From Lachnospiraceae bacterium (GTDB lineage: Bacteria; Bacillota; Clostridia; Lachnospirales; Lachnospiraceae), in NCBI GenBank assembly GCA_910574965.1, contig CAJTDB010000001.1, forward strand, positions 439,092-503,091: a stretch of DNA of 64,000 nucleotides, in the 5' to 3' direction. The translations under genes and the position numbers were made by a program. The notes below the pieces were generated by a model that worked only from the letters and a program-made list of their open reading frames with translations, had not been told where the DNA came from and searched no databases. This document shows positions 8,999-18,909 of this stretch, piece by piece; position 1 is the stretch's first letter; each line of letters begins with the position of its first letter.

Positions 8999-9963
8999 GC
9001 CTGCTCTTCGTCTCCCTCTTCCTCTTCTTCGTCATCATCCAGCCGGTAGCCTTGAAAGGCTCTCCAGTCAAACACGGCCTCCACCGCCGCGATGGCAACT
9101 TCGATCATGTCATCTTCCGGTTCCTTTGTGGTCAGCATCTGCATCCCTTTTCCCGGAAGGCTCAGTAATTTTATCAATGCGTGATCGCTCCTGCCGGCCA
9201 GTCGGATAAACTCATACGACACACCTGCTATGACCGGAATCAAAAGCAGCCGATACAGCACCCGCAGCGCCGGAGAATCCACCCGGATAAAGATAAAGAA
9301 AATAATACTGATGACCATAACAATAAACAGAAAGCTGGTCCCGCATCTGGCATGATAGCGGGAGCTTTTGCGCACATTTTTCAGATTCAGCTCTCTTCCC
9401 CGCTCAATGCAGTTGATGCACTTATGCTCTGCCCCATGATACATATATACTCTCCGTATGTCTTTCATGGAAGAGATCAGCACCACATAGAGCACAAACA
9501 GTCCCAGACGGATCACTCCCTCCAAAACAGCCAGCAGCGTATTGCTCACAATATAGTCGCGAAAAAAACCGGATATAAAGTAGGGCAGCACCATAAAGAT
9601 CCCCACTGCCATCACAATGGAAAATACCATCGTAACCCCCATGACCACTTTTTCCGCCTTCTCTCCGAATACCTTCATCAAGAAACGTTCAAAACCGCCC
9701 GGCTCCTGTTCGTCGTCCTCCTCATAAAAGCTGGCAGAAAATGTCAGCGTTTCCATACCAAGCACCAGAGAATCTATAAAATTCACCACTCCCCGAATCA
9801 GCGGAAATTTTGCCCACACATGCTTTCCTCCGATTCCTTCATACTCGCTGTTGCGGACTTCAATCTCCCCGTCCGGTTTTCTTACCGCCACTGAGTAACA
9901 GGTCTTGTTTTTCATCATGATCCCTTCAAGGACTGCCTGTCCTCCGATTCCTGATGGTTTCAA
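8995..9963 (-). CDS. DUF1385 family membrane protein
   Basis: 322-residue member of DUF1385, a family nearly always found between rpmE and prmC/prfA in Clostridia; function unknown. It begins KPSGIGGQAVLEGIMMKNK, the family signature. At least four hydrophobic segments are visible (about residues 110-130, 140-160, 210-225, 232-250), with the conserved YHGAEHKCINCIE segment in between. The C terminus is very acidic. The start is TTG at 9963, preceded by GAAGGGTG; the next ATG would remove the conserved N terminus, so TTG is preferred. Confidence 0.88.
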   Translation of the reverse strand: MKPSGIGGQAVLEGIMMKNKTCYSVAVRKPDGEIEVRNSEYEGIGGKHVWAKFPLIRGVVNFIDSLVLGMETLTFSASFYEEDDEQEPGGFERFLMKVFGEKAEKVVMGVTMVFSIVMAVGIFMVLPYFISGFFRDYIVSNTLLAVLEGVIRLGLFVLYVVLISSMKDIRRVYMYHGAEHKCINCIERGRELNLKNVRKSSRYHARCGTSFLFIVMVISIIFFIFIRVDSPALRVLYRLLLIPVIAGVSYEFIRLAGRSDHALIKLLSLPGKGMQMLTTKEPEDDMIEVAIAAVEAVFDWRAFQGYRLDDDEEEEEGDEEQA

Positions 9964-10068
9964 TCTTTTACACCCTTCTTCCTGTATATTATGAAAGCTT
10001 TTGCTCCTGCTTTTCCTTTCCGGCAGTTCAAAAGCCGTTCCTTTGTGTATTTATCAATATATTAAAAG

Positions 10069-10096
10069 AGGTTGAGATTACGCGTAACCCCAACCT
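10069..10096 (-). terminator. Rho-independent terminator after rpmE
   Basis: On the minus strand AGGTTGGGGTTAC pairs with GTAATCTCAACCT (two G-U pairs), followed by CTTTTAAT. It lies 15 bases after the rpmE stop and separates rpmE from the DUF1385-prmC-prfA operon. Confidence 0.75.
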
Positions 10097-10110
10097 GTCT
10101 TCTCTCAAGC

Positions 10111-10314
10111 CTATTTGTTGATACCATATTTCCGATTGAACTTATCAATACGTCCACGGGCTACTGCTGCCTTCTGCTGTCCTGTATAGAAAGAATGGCA
10201 CTTCGAACAGATCTCTACGTGAATATCCTGTTTGGTAGAGCCTGTCACAAATGTGTTGCCACAGTTGCAGGTTACAGTTGCCTGATAATAATTTGGATGG
10301 ATTCCTTCCCTCAT
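10111..10314 (-). CDS. rpmE: Ribosomal protein bL31
   Basis: 67-residue large-subunit protein. [20 protein letters not shown] with CNCG and a later CSKC gives the four-cysteine zinc form of L31. The ATG at 10314 has AGAGGTG five bases upstream. The reading frame stays open 42 codons further upstream, but that stretch has no ribosome site, is arginine-rich in a non-family way and is best read as leader RNA. Confidence 0.95.
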   Translation of the reverse strand: MREGIHPNYYQATVTCNCGNTFVTGSTKQDIHVEICSKCHSFYTGQQKAAVARGRIDKFNRKYGINK

Positions 10315-10446
10315 GTTTTCACCTCTTTCATTTATTTGTGAACTTCTGGTCCTGCCCAATTTCCGGCCAATGCCGCTCCGATCTATCCGCGGCAAGCTAT
10401 CCCGGACTATCCCCACAAGTCCCTGTGGTTCTTTTTTCATAATAGC
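10315..10446 (-). promoter_or_regulatory. rpmE 5' leader, candidate L31 autoregulatory leader
   Basis: About 130 bases of transcribed leader lie between the promoter (10453-10481) and the rpmE ribosome site. They hold several possible stems (for example GCCGCGG and GGCCGG segments). L31 leaders acting as autoregulatory RNA have been proposed in Firmicutes; whether this sequence matches that model was not tested. In-frame openness with rpmE is probably chance. Confidence 0.45.
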
Positions 10447-10452
10447 TATATG

Positions 10453-10481
10453 ATTATAGCATATGCAAATGTCTGATGCAA
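10453..10481 (-). promoter_or_regulatory. Promoter of rpmE
   Basis: Minus strand TTGCAT (10476-10481), 17-base spacer, TATAAT (10453-10458). It starts only eight bases beyond the rho stop codon, so rho transcripts run through it; no intrinsic terminator separates rho from rpmE. Confidence 0.8.
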
Positions 10482-10488
10482 GTTTTTA

Positions 10489-11829
10489 TTAGAAAAATCT
10501 CATCTTTTTCGCATTTTGAACGAACTCTTCATTGTTTTTCGTCCTGGTGAAAAGGTTCAGTATCGTCTCCACCGCATCGTCTGCCTTCATGCCATTGAGT
10601 CCTTTGCGGATGTTGTCCATAGCCTGTTGCTCATCCGGATTCAGGAGCAGATCTTCTCTTCGGGTGCTGGATTTGGGAATATCAATGGCAGGAAATACCC
10701 GTTTCTCTGCCACCTTGCGATCCAAAACCAGTTCCATATTGCCGGTACTTTTAAATTCCTCGTAGACCACATCATCCATCTTACTGCCCGTATCCACCAA
10801 AGCCGTTGCCAGAATCGTCAGGCTTCCGCCTTCCCGCATGTTCCTGGCAGCACCGAAAAATCGCTTGGGCATATGGAGCGCTGCCGGATCCAGACCGCCG
10901 GAGAGCGTCCGGCCGCTGGGCGGCACGATCAGATTGTAGGCCCTTGCCAGACGGGTAATGCTGTCCAGAAGGATGGCCACGTCTTTTCCGCTCTCTACCA
11001 GACGCTTGGCGCGCTCAATGACCATCTCAGACACTCTTTTGTGCCGTTCTGCCAGCTCGTCAAAGGTAGAATAGACGACCTCCACATTTTTTCCCTCAAT
11101 GGCTTCTTTTACGTCCGTAACTTCCTCCGGACGCTCATCGATCAGAAGAATGATAAGGTACATTTCCGGATTGTTTTTGGTGATGGACTTGGCCACATCT
11201 TTTAAAAGTGTCGTTTTTCCTGCTTTGGGCGGCGAAACAATCATTCCTCTCTGCCCTTTTCCAATGGGCGCAATCTCATCCACGATCCGCATGGCCACAC
11301 TGCCGCCCGGACGCTCCATCCGGATTCGCTCATTGGGGAAAATCGGTGTCAGATCTTCAAAATTCGGTCTTTTGGCATTTGCCTCCGGATGAAGTCCATT
11401 GACACTTTTGACATATAAAAGTGCACAGAATTTCTCTTTTTCTGTTTTTACCTTTGTATTTCCGGCAACAATATCCCCGGTCTTCAGGCCAAACCTGCGT
11501 ATCTGGGACGGAGACACATACACATCATTTTCTCCCGGCAGGTAGTTGTCACTCCGGATGAAGCCAAAGCCGTCCGCCATCACTTCTAAGATGCCCTGGA
11601 TGGCCTGTCCGCTGTCCAACTGTTCCATATCGGATACGGTCTTCCCGTTTTCCGCCGCCTGGGACTTCACCATCTCCGCCGCGGCATTCCTCTCATCCTC
11701 CGCGAGCATAGCCTCAATAACCGCGTCCTTTCTCATGGCAGAGGTGCCCTTAATTCCGCGGTTCCTTGCCACATCCCTTAAAACAGTAAGTGACAAGGAC
11801 TCATACTTCTCTCTCATATTGTTATCCAT
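10489..11829 (-). CDS. rho: Transcription termination factor Rho
   Basis: Hexameric RNA-dependent ATPase that ends transcription. 446 residues with a modest N-terminal extension. Order: helical N domain ([16 protein letters not shown]), cold-shock-like RNA-binding domain ([21 protein letters not shown]), Walker [14 protein letters not shown], Walker [14 protein letters not shown], and the Q/R loops ITRLARAYN and [20 protein letters not shown]. The ATG at 11829 has AGGAGG upstream. The 5' region carries an 18-bp perfect palindrome. Confidence 0.97.
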   Translation of the reverse strand: MDNNMREKYESLSLTVLRDVARNRGIKGTSAMRKDAVIEAMLAEDERNAAAEMVKSQAAENGKTVSDMEQLDSGQAIQGILEVMADGFGFIRSDNYLPGENDVYVSPSQIRRFGLKTGDIVAGNTKVKTEKEKFCALLYVKSVNGLHPEANAKRPNFEDLTPIFPNERIRMERPGGSVAMRIVDEIAPIGKGQRGMIVSPPKAGKTTLLKDVAKSITKNNPEMYLIILLIDERPEEVTDVKEAIEGKNVEVVYSTFDELAERHKRVSEMVIERAKRLVESGKDVAILLDSITRLARAYNLIVPPSGRTLSGGLDPAALHMPKRFFGAARNMREGGSLTILATALVDTGSKMDDVVYEEFKSTGNMELVLDRKVAEKRVFPAIDIPKSSTRREDLLLNPDEQQAMDNIRKGLNGMKADDAVETILNLFTRTKNNEEFVQNAKKMRFF

Positions 11830-11886
11830 ACATTCCTCCTTAATTCTTCTTGGTGTTCATGACTGCTCTATACACTGGGGAAAGAG

Positions 11887-11904
11887 TCTGCCGGATCCGG
11901 CAGA
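11887..11904. promoter_or_regulatory. 18-bp palindrome in the rho leader
   Basis: TCTGCCGGATCCGGCAGA is perfectly self-complementary and lies 58 bases upstream of the rho start. On the rho-sense strand it is followed by CTCTTTCC, giving a weak attenuator-like appearance. A possible promoter with TATACT lies beyond it near 11930. Confidence 0.45.
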
Positions 11905-12020
11905 ACGTTTTCGAACTATCCATAGTATACTCCCTTTATCTGTAAATGAAAAGGGTAATTTCAAATGCGGCCGGAGACGGCGCAAAGAATCCCAAATGGG
12001 AAGTGCTTGATTTTTGCTAT

Positions 12021-12030
12021 CTGGTATGAT
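12021..12030 (+). promoter_or_regulatory. Extended -10 promoter of the radical SAM gene
   Basis: TGGTATGAT gives an extended -10 element without a good -35. The ATG follows 11 bases later, so the mRNA would have almost no leader. Confidence 0.5.
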
Positions 12031-12041
12031 AGATTGATTTT

Positions 12042-12968
12042 ATGATGTTATGGAACGACAAACCTTATCATTCTCTTGATTATGAGCTAAAAAAACGCTT
12101 TGGTGAAAAAGTGTACCGGCTGGCATTAAACGGCGGAATGAGCTGTCCAAACCGAGACGGGAAAATCGGCACCGGCGGATGTATCTTCTGCAGCGCCGGC
12201 GGTTCCGGCGATTTTGCGGCAGATCCTTCCCTGTCTGTCACCGAACAGATCGAAGAGGCAAAAACACGCCTGCAGAACAAACGGCCGGTCCGTCGTTATA
12301 TCGCTTATTTTCAGGCTTATACGAATACCTATGCTCCTGTTCCCTATCTGCGTTCCATCTTTTCGGAAGCACTCTCCAGACCGGAGATCGTCCTTTTGTC
12401 CATTGCCACCAGGCCCGACTGCCTGGGCAAAGAGGTTCTGGACCTTTTGGAAGAACTGAACCGAATCAAACCAGTATGGGTAGAGCTGGGACTTCAGACC
12501 GTACACGAAGATACGGCGGCCTTCCTTCGCCGGGGCTATCCCCTTTCTGTCTATGAGGAGGCGGTAAGAGGACTCCGAAAACGGGGCATCGAAGTAATCA
12601 CGCATGTAATCCTTGGGCTTCCCGGCGAGAACACAGAACGTATGTTCTGCACAATCCGCTACCTGAACAGGCAGGACATACAAGGCATAAAACTTCAGCT
12701 TCTGCATATTTTGAAAGGGACAGACCTTGCCGCCTTCTATAAACAGCAGCCCTTTTTCGTCCCCTCTCTGGAAGAATATACCCGCTGGATCCTGTCCTGC
12801 ACAGAAATTTTGCGTCCTGACCTGGTGATCCACCGGCTGACCGGGGACGGTCCAGGCGCACTGCTTCTTGCTCCCCTTTGGACCCGTTCCAAACGGCATG
12901 TTCTGAACACCATCCATCAGGCGTTCCGGGAGCAGAATACCTGGCAGGGCAAATATTACAGCGGCTGA
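12042..12968 (+). CDS. TIGR01212 family radical SAM protein (YhcC-like)
   Basis: 308-residue radical S-adenosylmethionine enzyme. The cluster-binding region reads LNGGMSCPNRDGKIGTGGC then IFC, i.e. the CX7-8CX2C-type spacing of this family rather than the common CX3CX2C. Further family segments are VELGLQTVHEDTAAFLRRGY and THVILGLPGE. Its reaction is not established. No good ribosome site precedes the ATG; a second ATG follows at once (12045). With the promoter so close the transcript may be leaderless. Confidence 0.85.
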   Translation: MMLWNDKPYHSLDYELKKRFGEKVYRLALNGGMSCPNRDGKIGTGGCIFCSAGGSGDFAADPSLSVTEQIEEAKTRLQNKRPVRRYIAYFQAYTNTYAPVPYLRSIFSEALSRPEIVLLSIATRPDCLGKEVLDLLEELNRIKPVWVELGLQTVHEDTAAFLRRGYPLSVYEEAVRGLRKRGIEVITHVILGLPGENTERMFCTIRYLNRQDIQGIKLQLLHILKGTDLAAFYKQQPFFVPSLEEYTRWILSCTEILRPDLVIHRLTGDGPGALLLAPLWTRSKRHVLNTIHQAFREQNTWQGKYYSG

Positions 12969-13000
12969 TCCGTGGAATTATAAACAGAAAGGAAGATGTT

Positions 13001-13513
13001 ATGTCTGATACACTGACTCTTTACAAGTTGATTATTCTAAAGATGCTCACCCAGATTGATTCGCCTCTGACCAATTCCCAGATATCCGAATTTATCCTGG
13101 AGAAAGAATACACAAACTATTTTACCGTTCAGCAAGTTTTAGCCGAGATGGAGGAGACAGGACTTGTGACCATATCCAGCAGCCACAACAGTTCTATCTA
13201 CCACATCACCGACACCGGAAGGGAAACACTGCATTATTTCGGCGATAAGATTTCCGATGCTATCTGTCAGGACATTTTAGAATATCTTCAGAAAAATCAT
13301 GTAAAGATTCTGGATGCCCTTTCCACAACCGCAGACTACTTTCCCGGCAATGGACAAGAATATCTGGTCCGCTGCCAGGTACGGGAACAGGATTCCACGC
13401 TGATCGATCTGACCCTTTCTGTACCATCCAGAACGCAGGCAGTGGCTGTCTGTGACCATTGGAAGGGAAAGAGCCAGGAAATTTATGCCTACGTGATGGA
13501 ACAGCTTTTATGA
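13001..13513 (+). CDS. DUF4364 family protein, winged-helix type
   Basis: 170 residues, beginning MSDTLTLYKLIILKMLTQID. The family is common in Clostridia and looks like a winged-helix DNA-binding protein: helices TNSQISEFI and FTVQQVLAEMEETGLV, then a short wing and ITDTGRETLHYFGDKI. Start ATG 13001 has AGAAAGGAAG upstream; a longer in-frame reading into the preceding gene is not family-like. It follows the radical SAM gene by 32 bases. Its end overlaps the convergent AI-2E gene by six bases. Confidence 0.8.
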   Translation: MSDTLTLYKLIILKMLTQIDSPLTNSQISEFILEKEYTNYFTVQQVLAEMEETGLVTISSSHNSSIYHITDTGRETLHYFGDKISDAICQDILEYLQKNHVKILDALSTTADYFPGNGQEYLVRCQVREQDSTLIDLTLSVPSRTQAVAVCDHWKGKSQEIYAYVMEQLL

Positions 13514-14647
13514 CGGTCCTTTGTTTCGCCAGTGCCCGATGGTCTCCATAAGTTCTCTGACATTTTGGATCACATGTTCAAAGGCACCCGCTTCATAAAA
13601 CTGAATCACAATGAGTCCAGCCGGGACCGCAATAATCATGCCCAGAAGCCCGGAGATACGATAACCGGTAAACAGAAGAAAAAGCGTTGTCAGCGTGTCC
13701 ACACCGATGCTGTCTCCTACCATCTTGGGCTGGATAAGCTGCCTTGTAAGCTGTGACACTCCATAGAGAACCAGCAGCCCGGCTGCTCTTGGGAGTGCGT
13801 CACTAAGGGCGCAGAAAGCCGCCCAGGGCAGCAGCACAGTCCCGGTGCCCAGCATGGGCAGAAAATCCAGAAGCGCAATCAAAGCCGCCCACAAAACAGC
13901 ATATTCAATCCGTAAAAACAAAAGACCCGCTGCAAGGATCAGGGCAACGACTCCCATGATTTTAAACTGTGCACGGAAATACCCGCCCACTGCATATTTC
14001 ATATTATCCCATACCATCCGGAGTTCTCCCAAGGTCTTCTCTGGTATGAGCTTTCGCCCAATCCGATGGATCCGCTCTCTCTGAGCAATGAAAAAATACG
14101 CAAACAAAAGAGAAAAAATAAAAGAAATCAAAAGAGACGGGATATTTTTGGCCATATTTCCCGCCGCCTCTACGGTACCGCCCCCCAGTCCGCCGATCAG
14201 CCGGCCCAAGGAGCCGGTTAGCTGATCTGTCAGACCCGCAATTCGTTCCCGCATCTCCGGCGGCATCCGGGTGCTCACACTCTGCAGATTTTCTGCGATC
14301 CGGTCAAGCCCCTGCACCAATGCCTGGTAATAATAAGGAAGTCTTCCGGCCAGCTCTCCCGCTTCCCTGCTAAGCCACCGTATCGCATAATAACAGGCCA
14401 GAACGATCAGGCCAATGGCGCCGAAAATAATGCCGAAGGAGCTGTGTTTCCGCACAATATGAAGATGTCTTTCCAGAAAATGCACCAGCGGATTGGCGAC
14501 CTGAGCAATCAGACATCCGATGATTACCGGCAGGAAAAAATGCACCAGCCGGGGACCTGCAAAGATCAGAAACAGCACTTCCGCCGCAAAGATCCCGATA
14601 TTCAGCAGGTTTTTACAGACTCTTCTGAATTCCTGGTCTTCCTTCAT
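13508..14647 (-). CDS. AI-2E family transporter / permease
   Basis: 379-residue membrane protein of the AI-2E (PerM/TqsA) family. Hydrophobic segments cluster at residues 13-50, 68-85, 170-190, 225-300 and 320-355, with the family's long extracytoplasmic stretch in between. The conserved C-terminal part contains ALIALLDFLPMLGTGTVLLPW and QPKMVGDSIGVDTLTTL. Substrates across the family range from AI-2 to ions and are not predictable. Its ATG overlaps the engB stop by four bases, making it the last gene of the clp-lon-engB block. Confidence 0.85.
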   Translation of the reverse strand: MKEDQEFRRVCKNLLNIGIFAAEVLFLIFAGPRLVHFFLPVIIGCLIAQVANPLVHFLERHLHIVRKHSSFGIIFGAIGLIVLACYYAIRWLSREAGELAGRLPYYYQALVQGLDRIAENLQSVSTRMPPEMRERIAGLTDQLTGSLGRLIGGLGGGTVEAAGNMAKNIPSLLISFIFSLLFAYFFIAQRERIHRIGRKLIPEKTLGELRMVWDNMKYAVGGYFRAQFKIMGVVALILAAGLLFLRIEYAVLWAALIALLDFLPMLGTGTVLLPWAAFCALSDALPRAAGLLVLYGVSQLTRQLIQPKMVGDSIGVDTLTTLFLLFTGYRISGLLGMIIAVPAGLIVIQFYEAGAFEHVIQNVRELMETIGHWRNKGPS

Positions 14648-15240
14648 ACAGTCCCTTCTTCCATAAATCCTTCAATCGTTTCCCAGATCTCCTCCCGCCC
14701 CTGTTTTGTCTCTGCAGAAAACGGAAGGATTTTTGTCTCCGGCACAAGCTGCAGACCCTCCCGGAGAATTTTCAGTTGTTTCTGTATCTGACTCCTTTTG
14801 ATCTTGTCAAGTTTTGTAGCAATGATAATGGGGGAATAGCCCTGATGAACGATCCAGTCATACATATCCTTATCGTTGGCAGAAGGCGCATGCCGGATAT
14901 CAATCAGCAAAAAGACTGCTTTTAACTGCCTGGAACTGTGAAGATAATTTTCAATCATCCGGCCCCATTTTGCCTTTGTTTCCTGATTCACTTTTGCATA
15001 GCCGTAACCCGGAAGATCTACCAGGTACAGCTCATGGTTTACATTATAAAAATTGATCGTCTGGGTTTTCCCTGGCTGCGAAGATGTCCGCGCCAGAGAT
15101 TTCCGGTTCAGCAGCCCGTTAATCAGCGAGGATTTCCCCACATTTGATTTCCCGGAAAATGCCACCTCCGGCTTTGCATTATCGGGAAGGCTGCTGGTGA
15201 TCCCGCAGACCGTTTCAAGTTCTGTGTATTTAATTACCAT
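14644..15240 (-). CDS. engB: Ribosome biogenesis GTPase EngB (YsxC/YihA)
   Basis: 198-residue TrmE-Era-EngA-like GTPase needed for 50S subunit assembly. G1 is GKSNVGKSSL, G3 is DLPGYGYA, G4 is ATKLDKIKR, with the G2 threonine in KTQTINFY. Gene order lon-engB is conserved in Firmicutes. It lies 21 bases downstream of lon with no terminator between, so it is probably co-transcribed. Confidence 0.95.
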   Translation of the reverse strand: MVIKYTELETVCGITSSLPDNAKPEVAFSGKSNVGKSSLINGLLNRKSLARTSSQPGKTQTINFYNVNHELYLVDLPGYGYAKVNQETKAKWGRMIENYLHSSRQLKAVFLLIDIRHAPSANDKDMYDWIVHQGYSPIIIATKLDKIKRSQIQKQLKILREGLQLVPETKILPFSAETKQGREEIWETIEGFMEEGTV

Positions 15241-15261
15241 AGATTAAGCCGCACCTTTCAT

Positions 15262-17580
15262 TTATACAAATGCATGGGCAATTACTTCGTCCATGGCTTC
15301 TGCATAGACCAGTTCCAGTCCGCCCGTAATCTCCTCCGAAAGTTCCTCCACATCCCTTTTGTTTTTCTTTGGCACGATCACGGTCTTCATACCGGCACTC
15401 CCTGCCGCTAAAAGCTTCTCCTTCAGCCCGCCGATAGGAAGCACTCTGCCTCGAAGCGTGATCTCACCGGTCATGGCCACATCTGCGCGGACCGGCTTTT
15501 CCAGCACTGCCGAGAGCATCGCTGTCGCCATAGTAATGCCCGCGGACGGACCGTCCTTCGGGACCGCTCCTTCGGGAATGTGAATATGAATATCGTGCTC
15601 CTGAAAGTAATCTTTCTCCAGACCATACTCCGGACTGATGGAACGGATATAGCTGATCCCGGCTCTTGCTGACTCCTGCATCACATCCCCCATCTGTCCG
15701 GTCAGCTCCAGATTGCCCTTTCCGGGCATCAGATTCACCTCGATCTCCAGGGTGTCGCCGCCCACACTGGTCCACGCCAGCCCCCGGACAATGCCCACTT
15801 CATCTTTCTCGTTGCGCTTCTGAAATTCATAGACGGTCTTTCCAAGATACTTCTCCAGATTCTTTTCTGTGACCCGCACCCGGTTTTTGCCTTCCTCCAG
15901 AATCTCCCTGTCCGCCTTCCGGCAAACGGATGCGATCTTCCTTTCCAGATTCCGCACGCCGGCCTCCCTGGTGTACTGATGAATTATCTTCCCCAGCGCC
16001 TTTTCCGTAATCTGAAGCTGGCTCTTCTTCAGTCCATGCCGCTTCATCTGTTTTGGCAGCAGATGATCTTTGGCAATGTGCATCTTCTCATTCTCCGTAT
16101 AGCTGCTCACTTCGATGACTTCCATACGGTCCAGAAGCGGCCGCGGAATAGTCTGGATATCATTGGCTGTACAAAGAAACATAACTTCTGACAGATCCAC
16201 CGGAAGTTCCACATAATGATCCCGGAACTTTATATTCTGCTCACTGTCCAGCACCTCCAGAAGGGCTGAAAAAGTATCTCCTCTGTGATCACTGCTTACC
16301 TTGTCGATCTCATCCAGCACCATAAGCGGATTTTTCACTCCTGCATGTCGAATGCCGTCCACAATTCTTCCCGGCATCGCACCGATATAGGTCCGCCTGT
16401 GTCCCCGGATCTCCGCCTCGTCATGAACGCCGCCCAGGCAGATACGGACATATTTCTTATTCAGGGCATGGGCAATGGAACGTGCCACAGACGTCTTGCC
16501 GGTGCCCGGCGGTCCTACCAGACAGAGGATGGGACTTTCGCCGCCGTCCAGCATCTTCCTCACTGCAAGAAATTCCAGAATGCGTTCTTTTACCTTTTCC
16601 AGTCCATAGTGCTCTTTTTCCAAAATCTTTTTCGCGTCTTTCAGGTTCAGGCGATCCTGGCTTTTCTTATCCCACGGAAGATCCAGAAGCGTCTCGATAT
16701 ATCCCCGGCTTACCGAAGCTTCCGCCGAGTTAGAGCCGGCATTCAAAAAGCGCTGAATCTCTTTTTCGATCCGCTCTTTGACTTCTTTGGATGCATGAAG
16801 CTTCTCTGCTGCTTTTCGAAAATGAGCCGCTTCAGCTCCGGGTCCTTCGTCTCCCAATTCCTCCCGGATCACTTTCATCTGTTCCCGCAGAATATATTCT
16901 TTTTGATTTTTGTCCACACGCGCTTTTACTTTTTCCTGGATTCCTTTACGAAACTGTTCAATCTCAATCTCGTTATTCAGCAGAACACTGAGCATTTCAT
17001 ACTGTTCTGACAGAGAGGAGGCTTCCAGAAGCTTCTGCTGCTGTTCCCAGGAGAAGGGCGTATGTACCATCACCTGTACCATCAGACGCTCCAGATCTGC
17101 ACTGTCCATGACCTGACGCAGGATATCTCTTCCGATCTTATTGTTGTCGCTGCCGTATGCCTGATAGATCTCTTTCAGATTCCGGCACATAGCTTCCTTC
17201 CTGCTCTCGTGCAGTTCTGCAAACCCTTCCGGGTCCGTCCGCACGACCGTTCCTTCTAAGTACTCTTCCCCCTCCAGATGCTGAATCTCTGCGCTGTACA
17301 GTCCTTCCACCAGCACCCTAAGGATCTGATGGGGCATTTTCACAATCTGTTTGATTTCTGCCACTGTTCCTATTGAAAAAAGCTTCTTCTGATCCGGCTC
17401 TTCTTCCTCCGGATCTCTTTGAGCCGCAATGAACAATTTCTGTTCCTGCTTAAGCGCATGCTCTATCGCTTTCAAAGACCGCGTACGGCTCACGTCAAAA
17501 TGTGTAATCATTCCCGGCAGAATCACCATTCCTCTAAGAGCAACCACCGGAACTTTTATCTCCAGATTTTCCTTTTTCAA
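15262..17580 (-). CDS. lon: ATP-dependent protease La (Lon)
   Basis: 772 residues: N-terminal substrate domain, coiled linker, AAA+ module with Walker [14 protein letters not shown] and Walker [11 protein letters not shown], and C-terminal serine/lysine protease with catalytic serine in [10 protein letters not shown] and lysine in LPIGGLKEK. It degrades misfolded and regulatory proteins in the cytoplasm. The start is TTG at 17580, preceded by AGGAGGTGTGAGAA; no ATG fits the conserved beginning [13 protein letters not shown] 14-codon ORF (17577-17621) with its own ribosome site ends on this TTG. No promoter is obvious after the clpX terminator. Confidence 0.96.
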   Translation of the reverse strand: MKKENLEIKVPVVALRGMVILPGMITHFDVSRTRSLKAIEHALKQEQKLFIAAQRDPEEEEPDQKKLFSIGTVAEIKQIVKMPHQILRVLVEGLYSAEIQHLEGEEYLEGTVVRTDPEGFAELHESRKEAMCRNLKEIYQAYGSDNNKIGRDILRQVMDSADLERLMVQVMVHTPFSWEQQQKLLEASSLSEQYEMLSVLLNNEIEIEQFRKGIQEKVKARVDKNQKEYILREQMKVIREELGDEGPGAEAAHFRKAAEKLHASKEVKERIEKEIQRFLNAGSNSAEASVSRGYIETLLDLPWDKKSQDRLNLKDAKKILEKEHYGLEKVKERILEFLAVRKMLDGGESPILCLVGPPGTGKTSVARSIAHALNKKYVRICLGGVHDEAEIRGHRRTYIGAMPGRIVDGIRHAGVKNPLMVLDEIDKVSSDHRGDTFSALLEVLDSEQNIKFRDHYVELPVDLSEVMFLCTANDIQTIPRPLLDRMEVIEVSSYTENEKMHIAKDHLLPKQMKRHGLKKSQLQITEKALGKIIHQYTREAGVRNLERKIASVCRKADREILEEGKNRVRVTEKNLEKYLGKTVYEFQKRNEKDEVGIVRGLAWTSVGGDTLEIEVNLMPGKGNLELTGQMGDVMQESARAGISYIRSISPEYGLEKDYFQEHDIHIHIPEGAVPKDGPSAGITMATAMLSAVLEKPVRADVAMTGEITLRGRVLPIGGLKEKLLAAGSAGMKTVIVPKKNKRDVEELSEEITGGLELVYAEAMDEVIAHAFV

Positions 17581-17621
17581 ATTCTCACACCTCCTGTATC
17601 AAGGTTTTGCATCCGCTGCAT
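17577..17621 (-). CDS. Possible 14-codon leader ORF of lon
   Basis: Reads [14 protein letters not shown] and stop. GGAGG lies five bases before its ATG, and its TGA overlaps the TTG start of lon. Its last codons pass over the lon ribosome site, so it could couple lon translation to ribosome flow from upstream. Too short to judge by composition. Confidence 0.4.
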   Translation of the reverse strand: MQRMQNLDTGGVRI

Positions 17622-17638
17622 ACATTCCTCCACAGAGC

Positions 17639-17667
17639 AAAAAGGGACCTTTTTATGTAAGGTCCCT
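17639..17667 (-). terminator. Terminator after clpX
   Basis: AGGGACCTT pairs with AAGGTCCCT (loop of seven bases) and is followed by TTTTT on the minus strand, eight bases after the clpX stop. It probably reduces read-through into lon. Confidence 0.9.
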
Positions 17668-17674
17668 CGTTTCC

Positions 17675-18898
17675 CTATTTTCTCAATATAACCGGTTTGC
17701 CGGTTCCCTCTACCGCTTCCTTCGTGACCGTACAGCTTCGAATGCTGTCATCCGAAGGAATCCGGAACATCAGATCCATCATCGTCTCTTCCATAATGGA
17801 GCGAAGTCCTCGCGCGCCTGTCTTGCGGGAGATCGTCTTCTGCGCCACAGCTTCCACCGCTTCCCGATCGAACTTCAGTTCGACGCCGTCCAGATCAAAG
17901 AGCTTCTGGTACTGGCGGACAATGGAGTTCTTCGGCTCCACCATAATCCGGACCATATCCTCTCTGGTCAGGGGATCTAAAGAAACTGCAATGGGAACAC
18001 GTCCCATAAACTCCGGAATCATACCATATTTGATAAAGTCTTCCGGAAGGGCATTGCGCAGGAGTTCTCCTACATTTTCCCGGCGCTTATCGCGGATGGA
18101 TGCATTGAAGCCGATGGAGCCGCGGTCCATACGCGTCTCGATGATCTTATCCAGTCCTTCAAAAGCACCGCCGCAGATGAACAAAATGTTCGTCGTGTCA
18201 ATCTGAAGAAGTTCCTGATGAGGATGCTTCCTGCCGCCCTGAGGCGGAACGGAAGCCACCGTTCCCTCCACGATCTTCAGAAGTGCCTGCTGCACTCCCT
18301 CGCCGGAGACATCTCTGGTTATGGAAGGGTTCTCGGATTTTCTGGTAACCTTATCTATTTCATCAATATAAATAATGCCTTTCTGTGCACGGTCAATGTC
18401 ATAGTCTGCCGCCTGAATGATCTTCAGCAGAATATTTTCCACATCTTCTCCCACATAACCGGCCTCTGTCAGCGTCGTCGCATCTGCAATGGCAAACGGC
18501 ACATTCAAAATCTTAGCCAGTGTCTGTGCCAGCAGTGTTTTGCCGGAACCTGTAGGCCCAAGCAGAAGGACATTGCTCTTCTGAAGCTCCACATCCAGAT
18601 CCGGCTCTGCCAGAATCCTCTTATAATGATTGTATACCGCAACAGAAAGCGCTTTTTTGGCGTTCTCCTGCCCGATGACATAATCGTCCAGGAAATGTTT
18701 GATCTCTTCCGGTTTCAAGAGATTGATCTCGTCTTCTTCAAAGAGGTTCTCATCCTCTGACAGTTCCTCTTCGATGATCTCCGAGCAGAGCTCCACACAT
18801 GCATCGCAGATGTAGACCCCGTTTGGTCCTTTCAGAAGCTTCAGGACCTGACTCTCTGTCTTCCCGCAAAAAGAACACCTGATTTCATTTCTAGCCAT
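17675..18898 (-). CDS. clpX: ClpXP unfoldase ClpX
   Basis: 407 residues. N-terminal zinc domain with CSFCGKTE and CDACVELC (four cysteines), then AAA+ module: Walker [14 protein letters not shown], Walker [10 protein letters not shown], and the ClpP-contact IGF loop near 'RGSIGFNA'. Unfolds tagged proteins and feeds them to ClpP, encoded 11 bases upstream in the same operon. The ribosome site is AAGGGAGAA. Confidence 0.97.
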   Translation of the reverse strand: MARNEIRCSFCGKTESQVLKLLKGPNGVYICDACVELCSEIIEEELSEDENLFEEDEINLLKPEEIKHFLDDYVIGQENAKKALSVAVYNHYKRILAEPDLDVELQKSNVLLLGPTGSGKTLLAQTLAKILNVPFAIADATTLTEAGYVGEDVENILLKIIQAADYDIDRAQKGIIYIDEIDKVTRKSENPSITRDVSGEGVQQALLKIVEGTVASVPPQGGRKHPHQELLQIDTTNILFICGGAFEGLDKIIETRMDRGSIGFNASIRDKRRENVGELLRNALPEDFIKYGMIPEFMGRVPIAVSLDPLTREDMVRIMVEPKNSIVRQYQKLFDLDGVELKFDREAVEAVAQKTISRKTGARGLRSIMEETMMDLMFRIPSDDSIRSCTVTKEAVEGTGKPVILRK

Positions 18899-18909
18899 GT
18901 AATTCTCCC

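Noticed and set aside
10315-10440. N-terminal extension of ribosomal protein L31
   Set aside because: Open in frame but not family-like, and without a ribosome site; the inner ATG has a strong one.
12126-12917. 263-codon ORF antisense to the radical SAM gene
   Set aside because: Antisense shadow of a gene with clear cluster-binding motifs.
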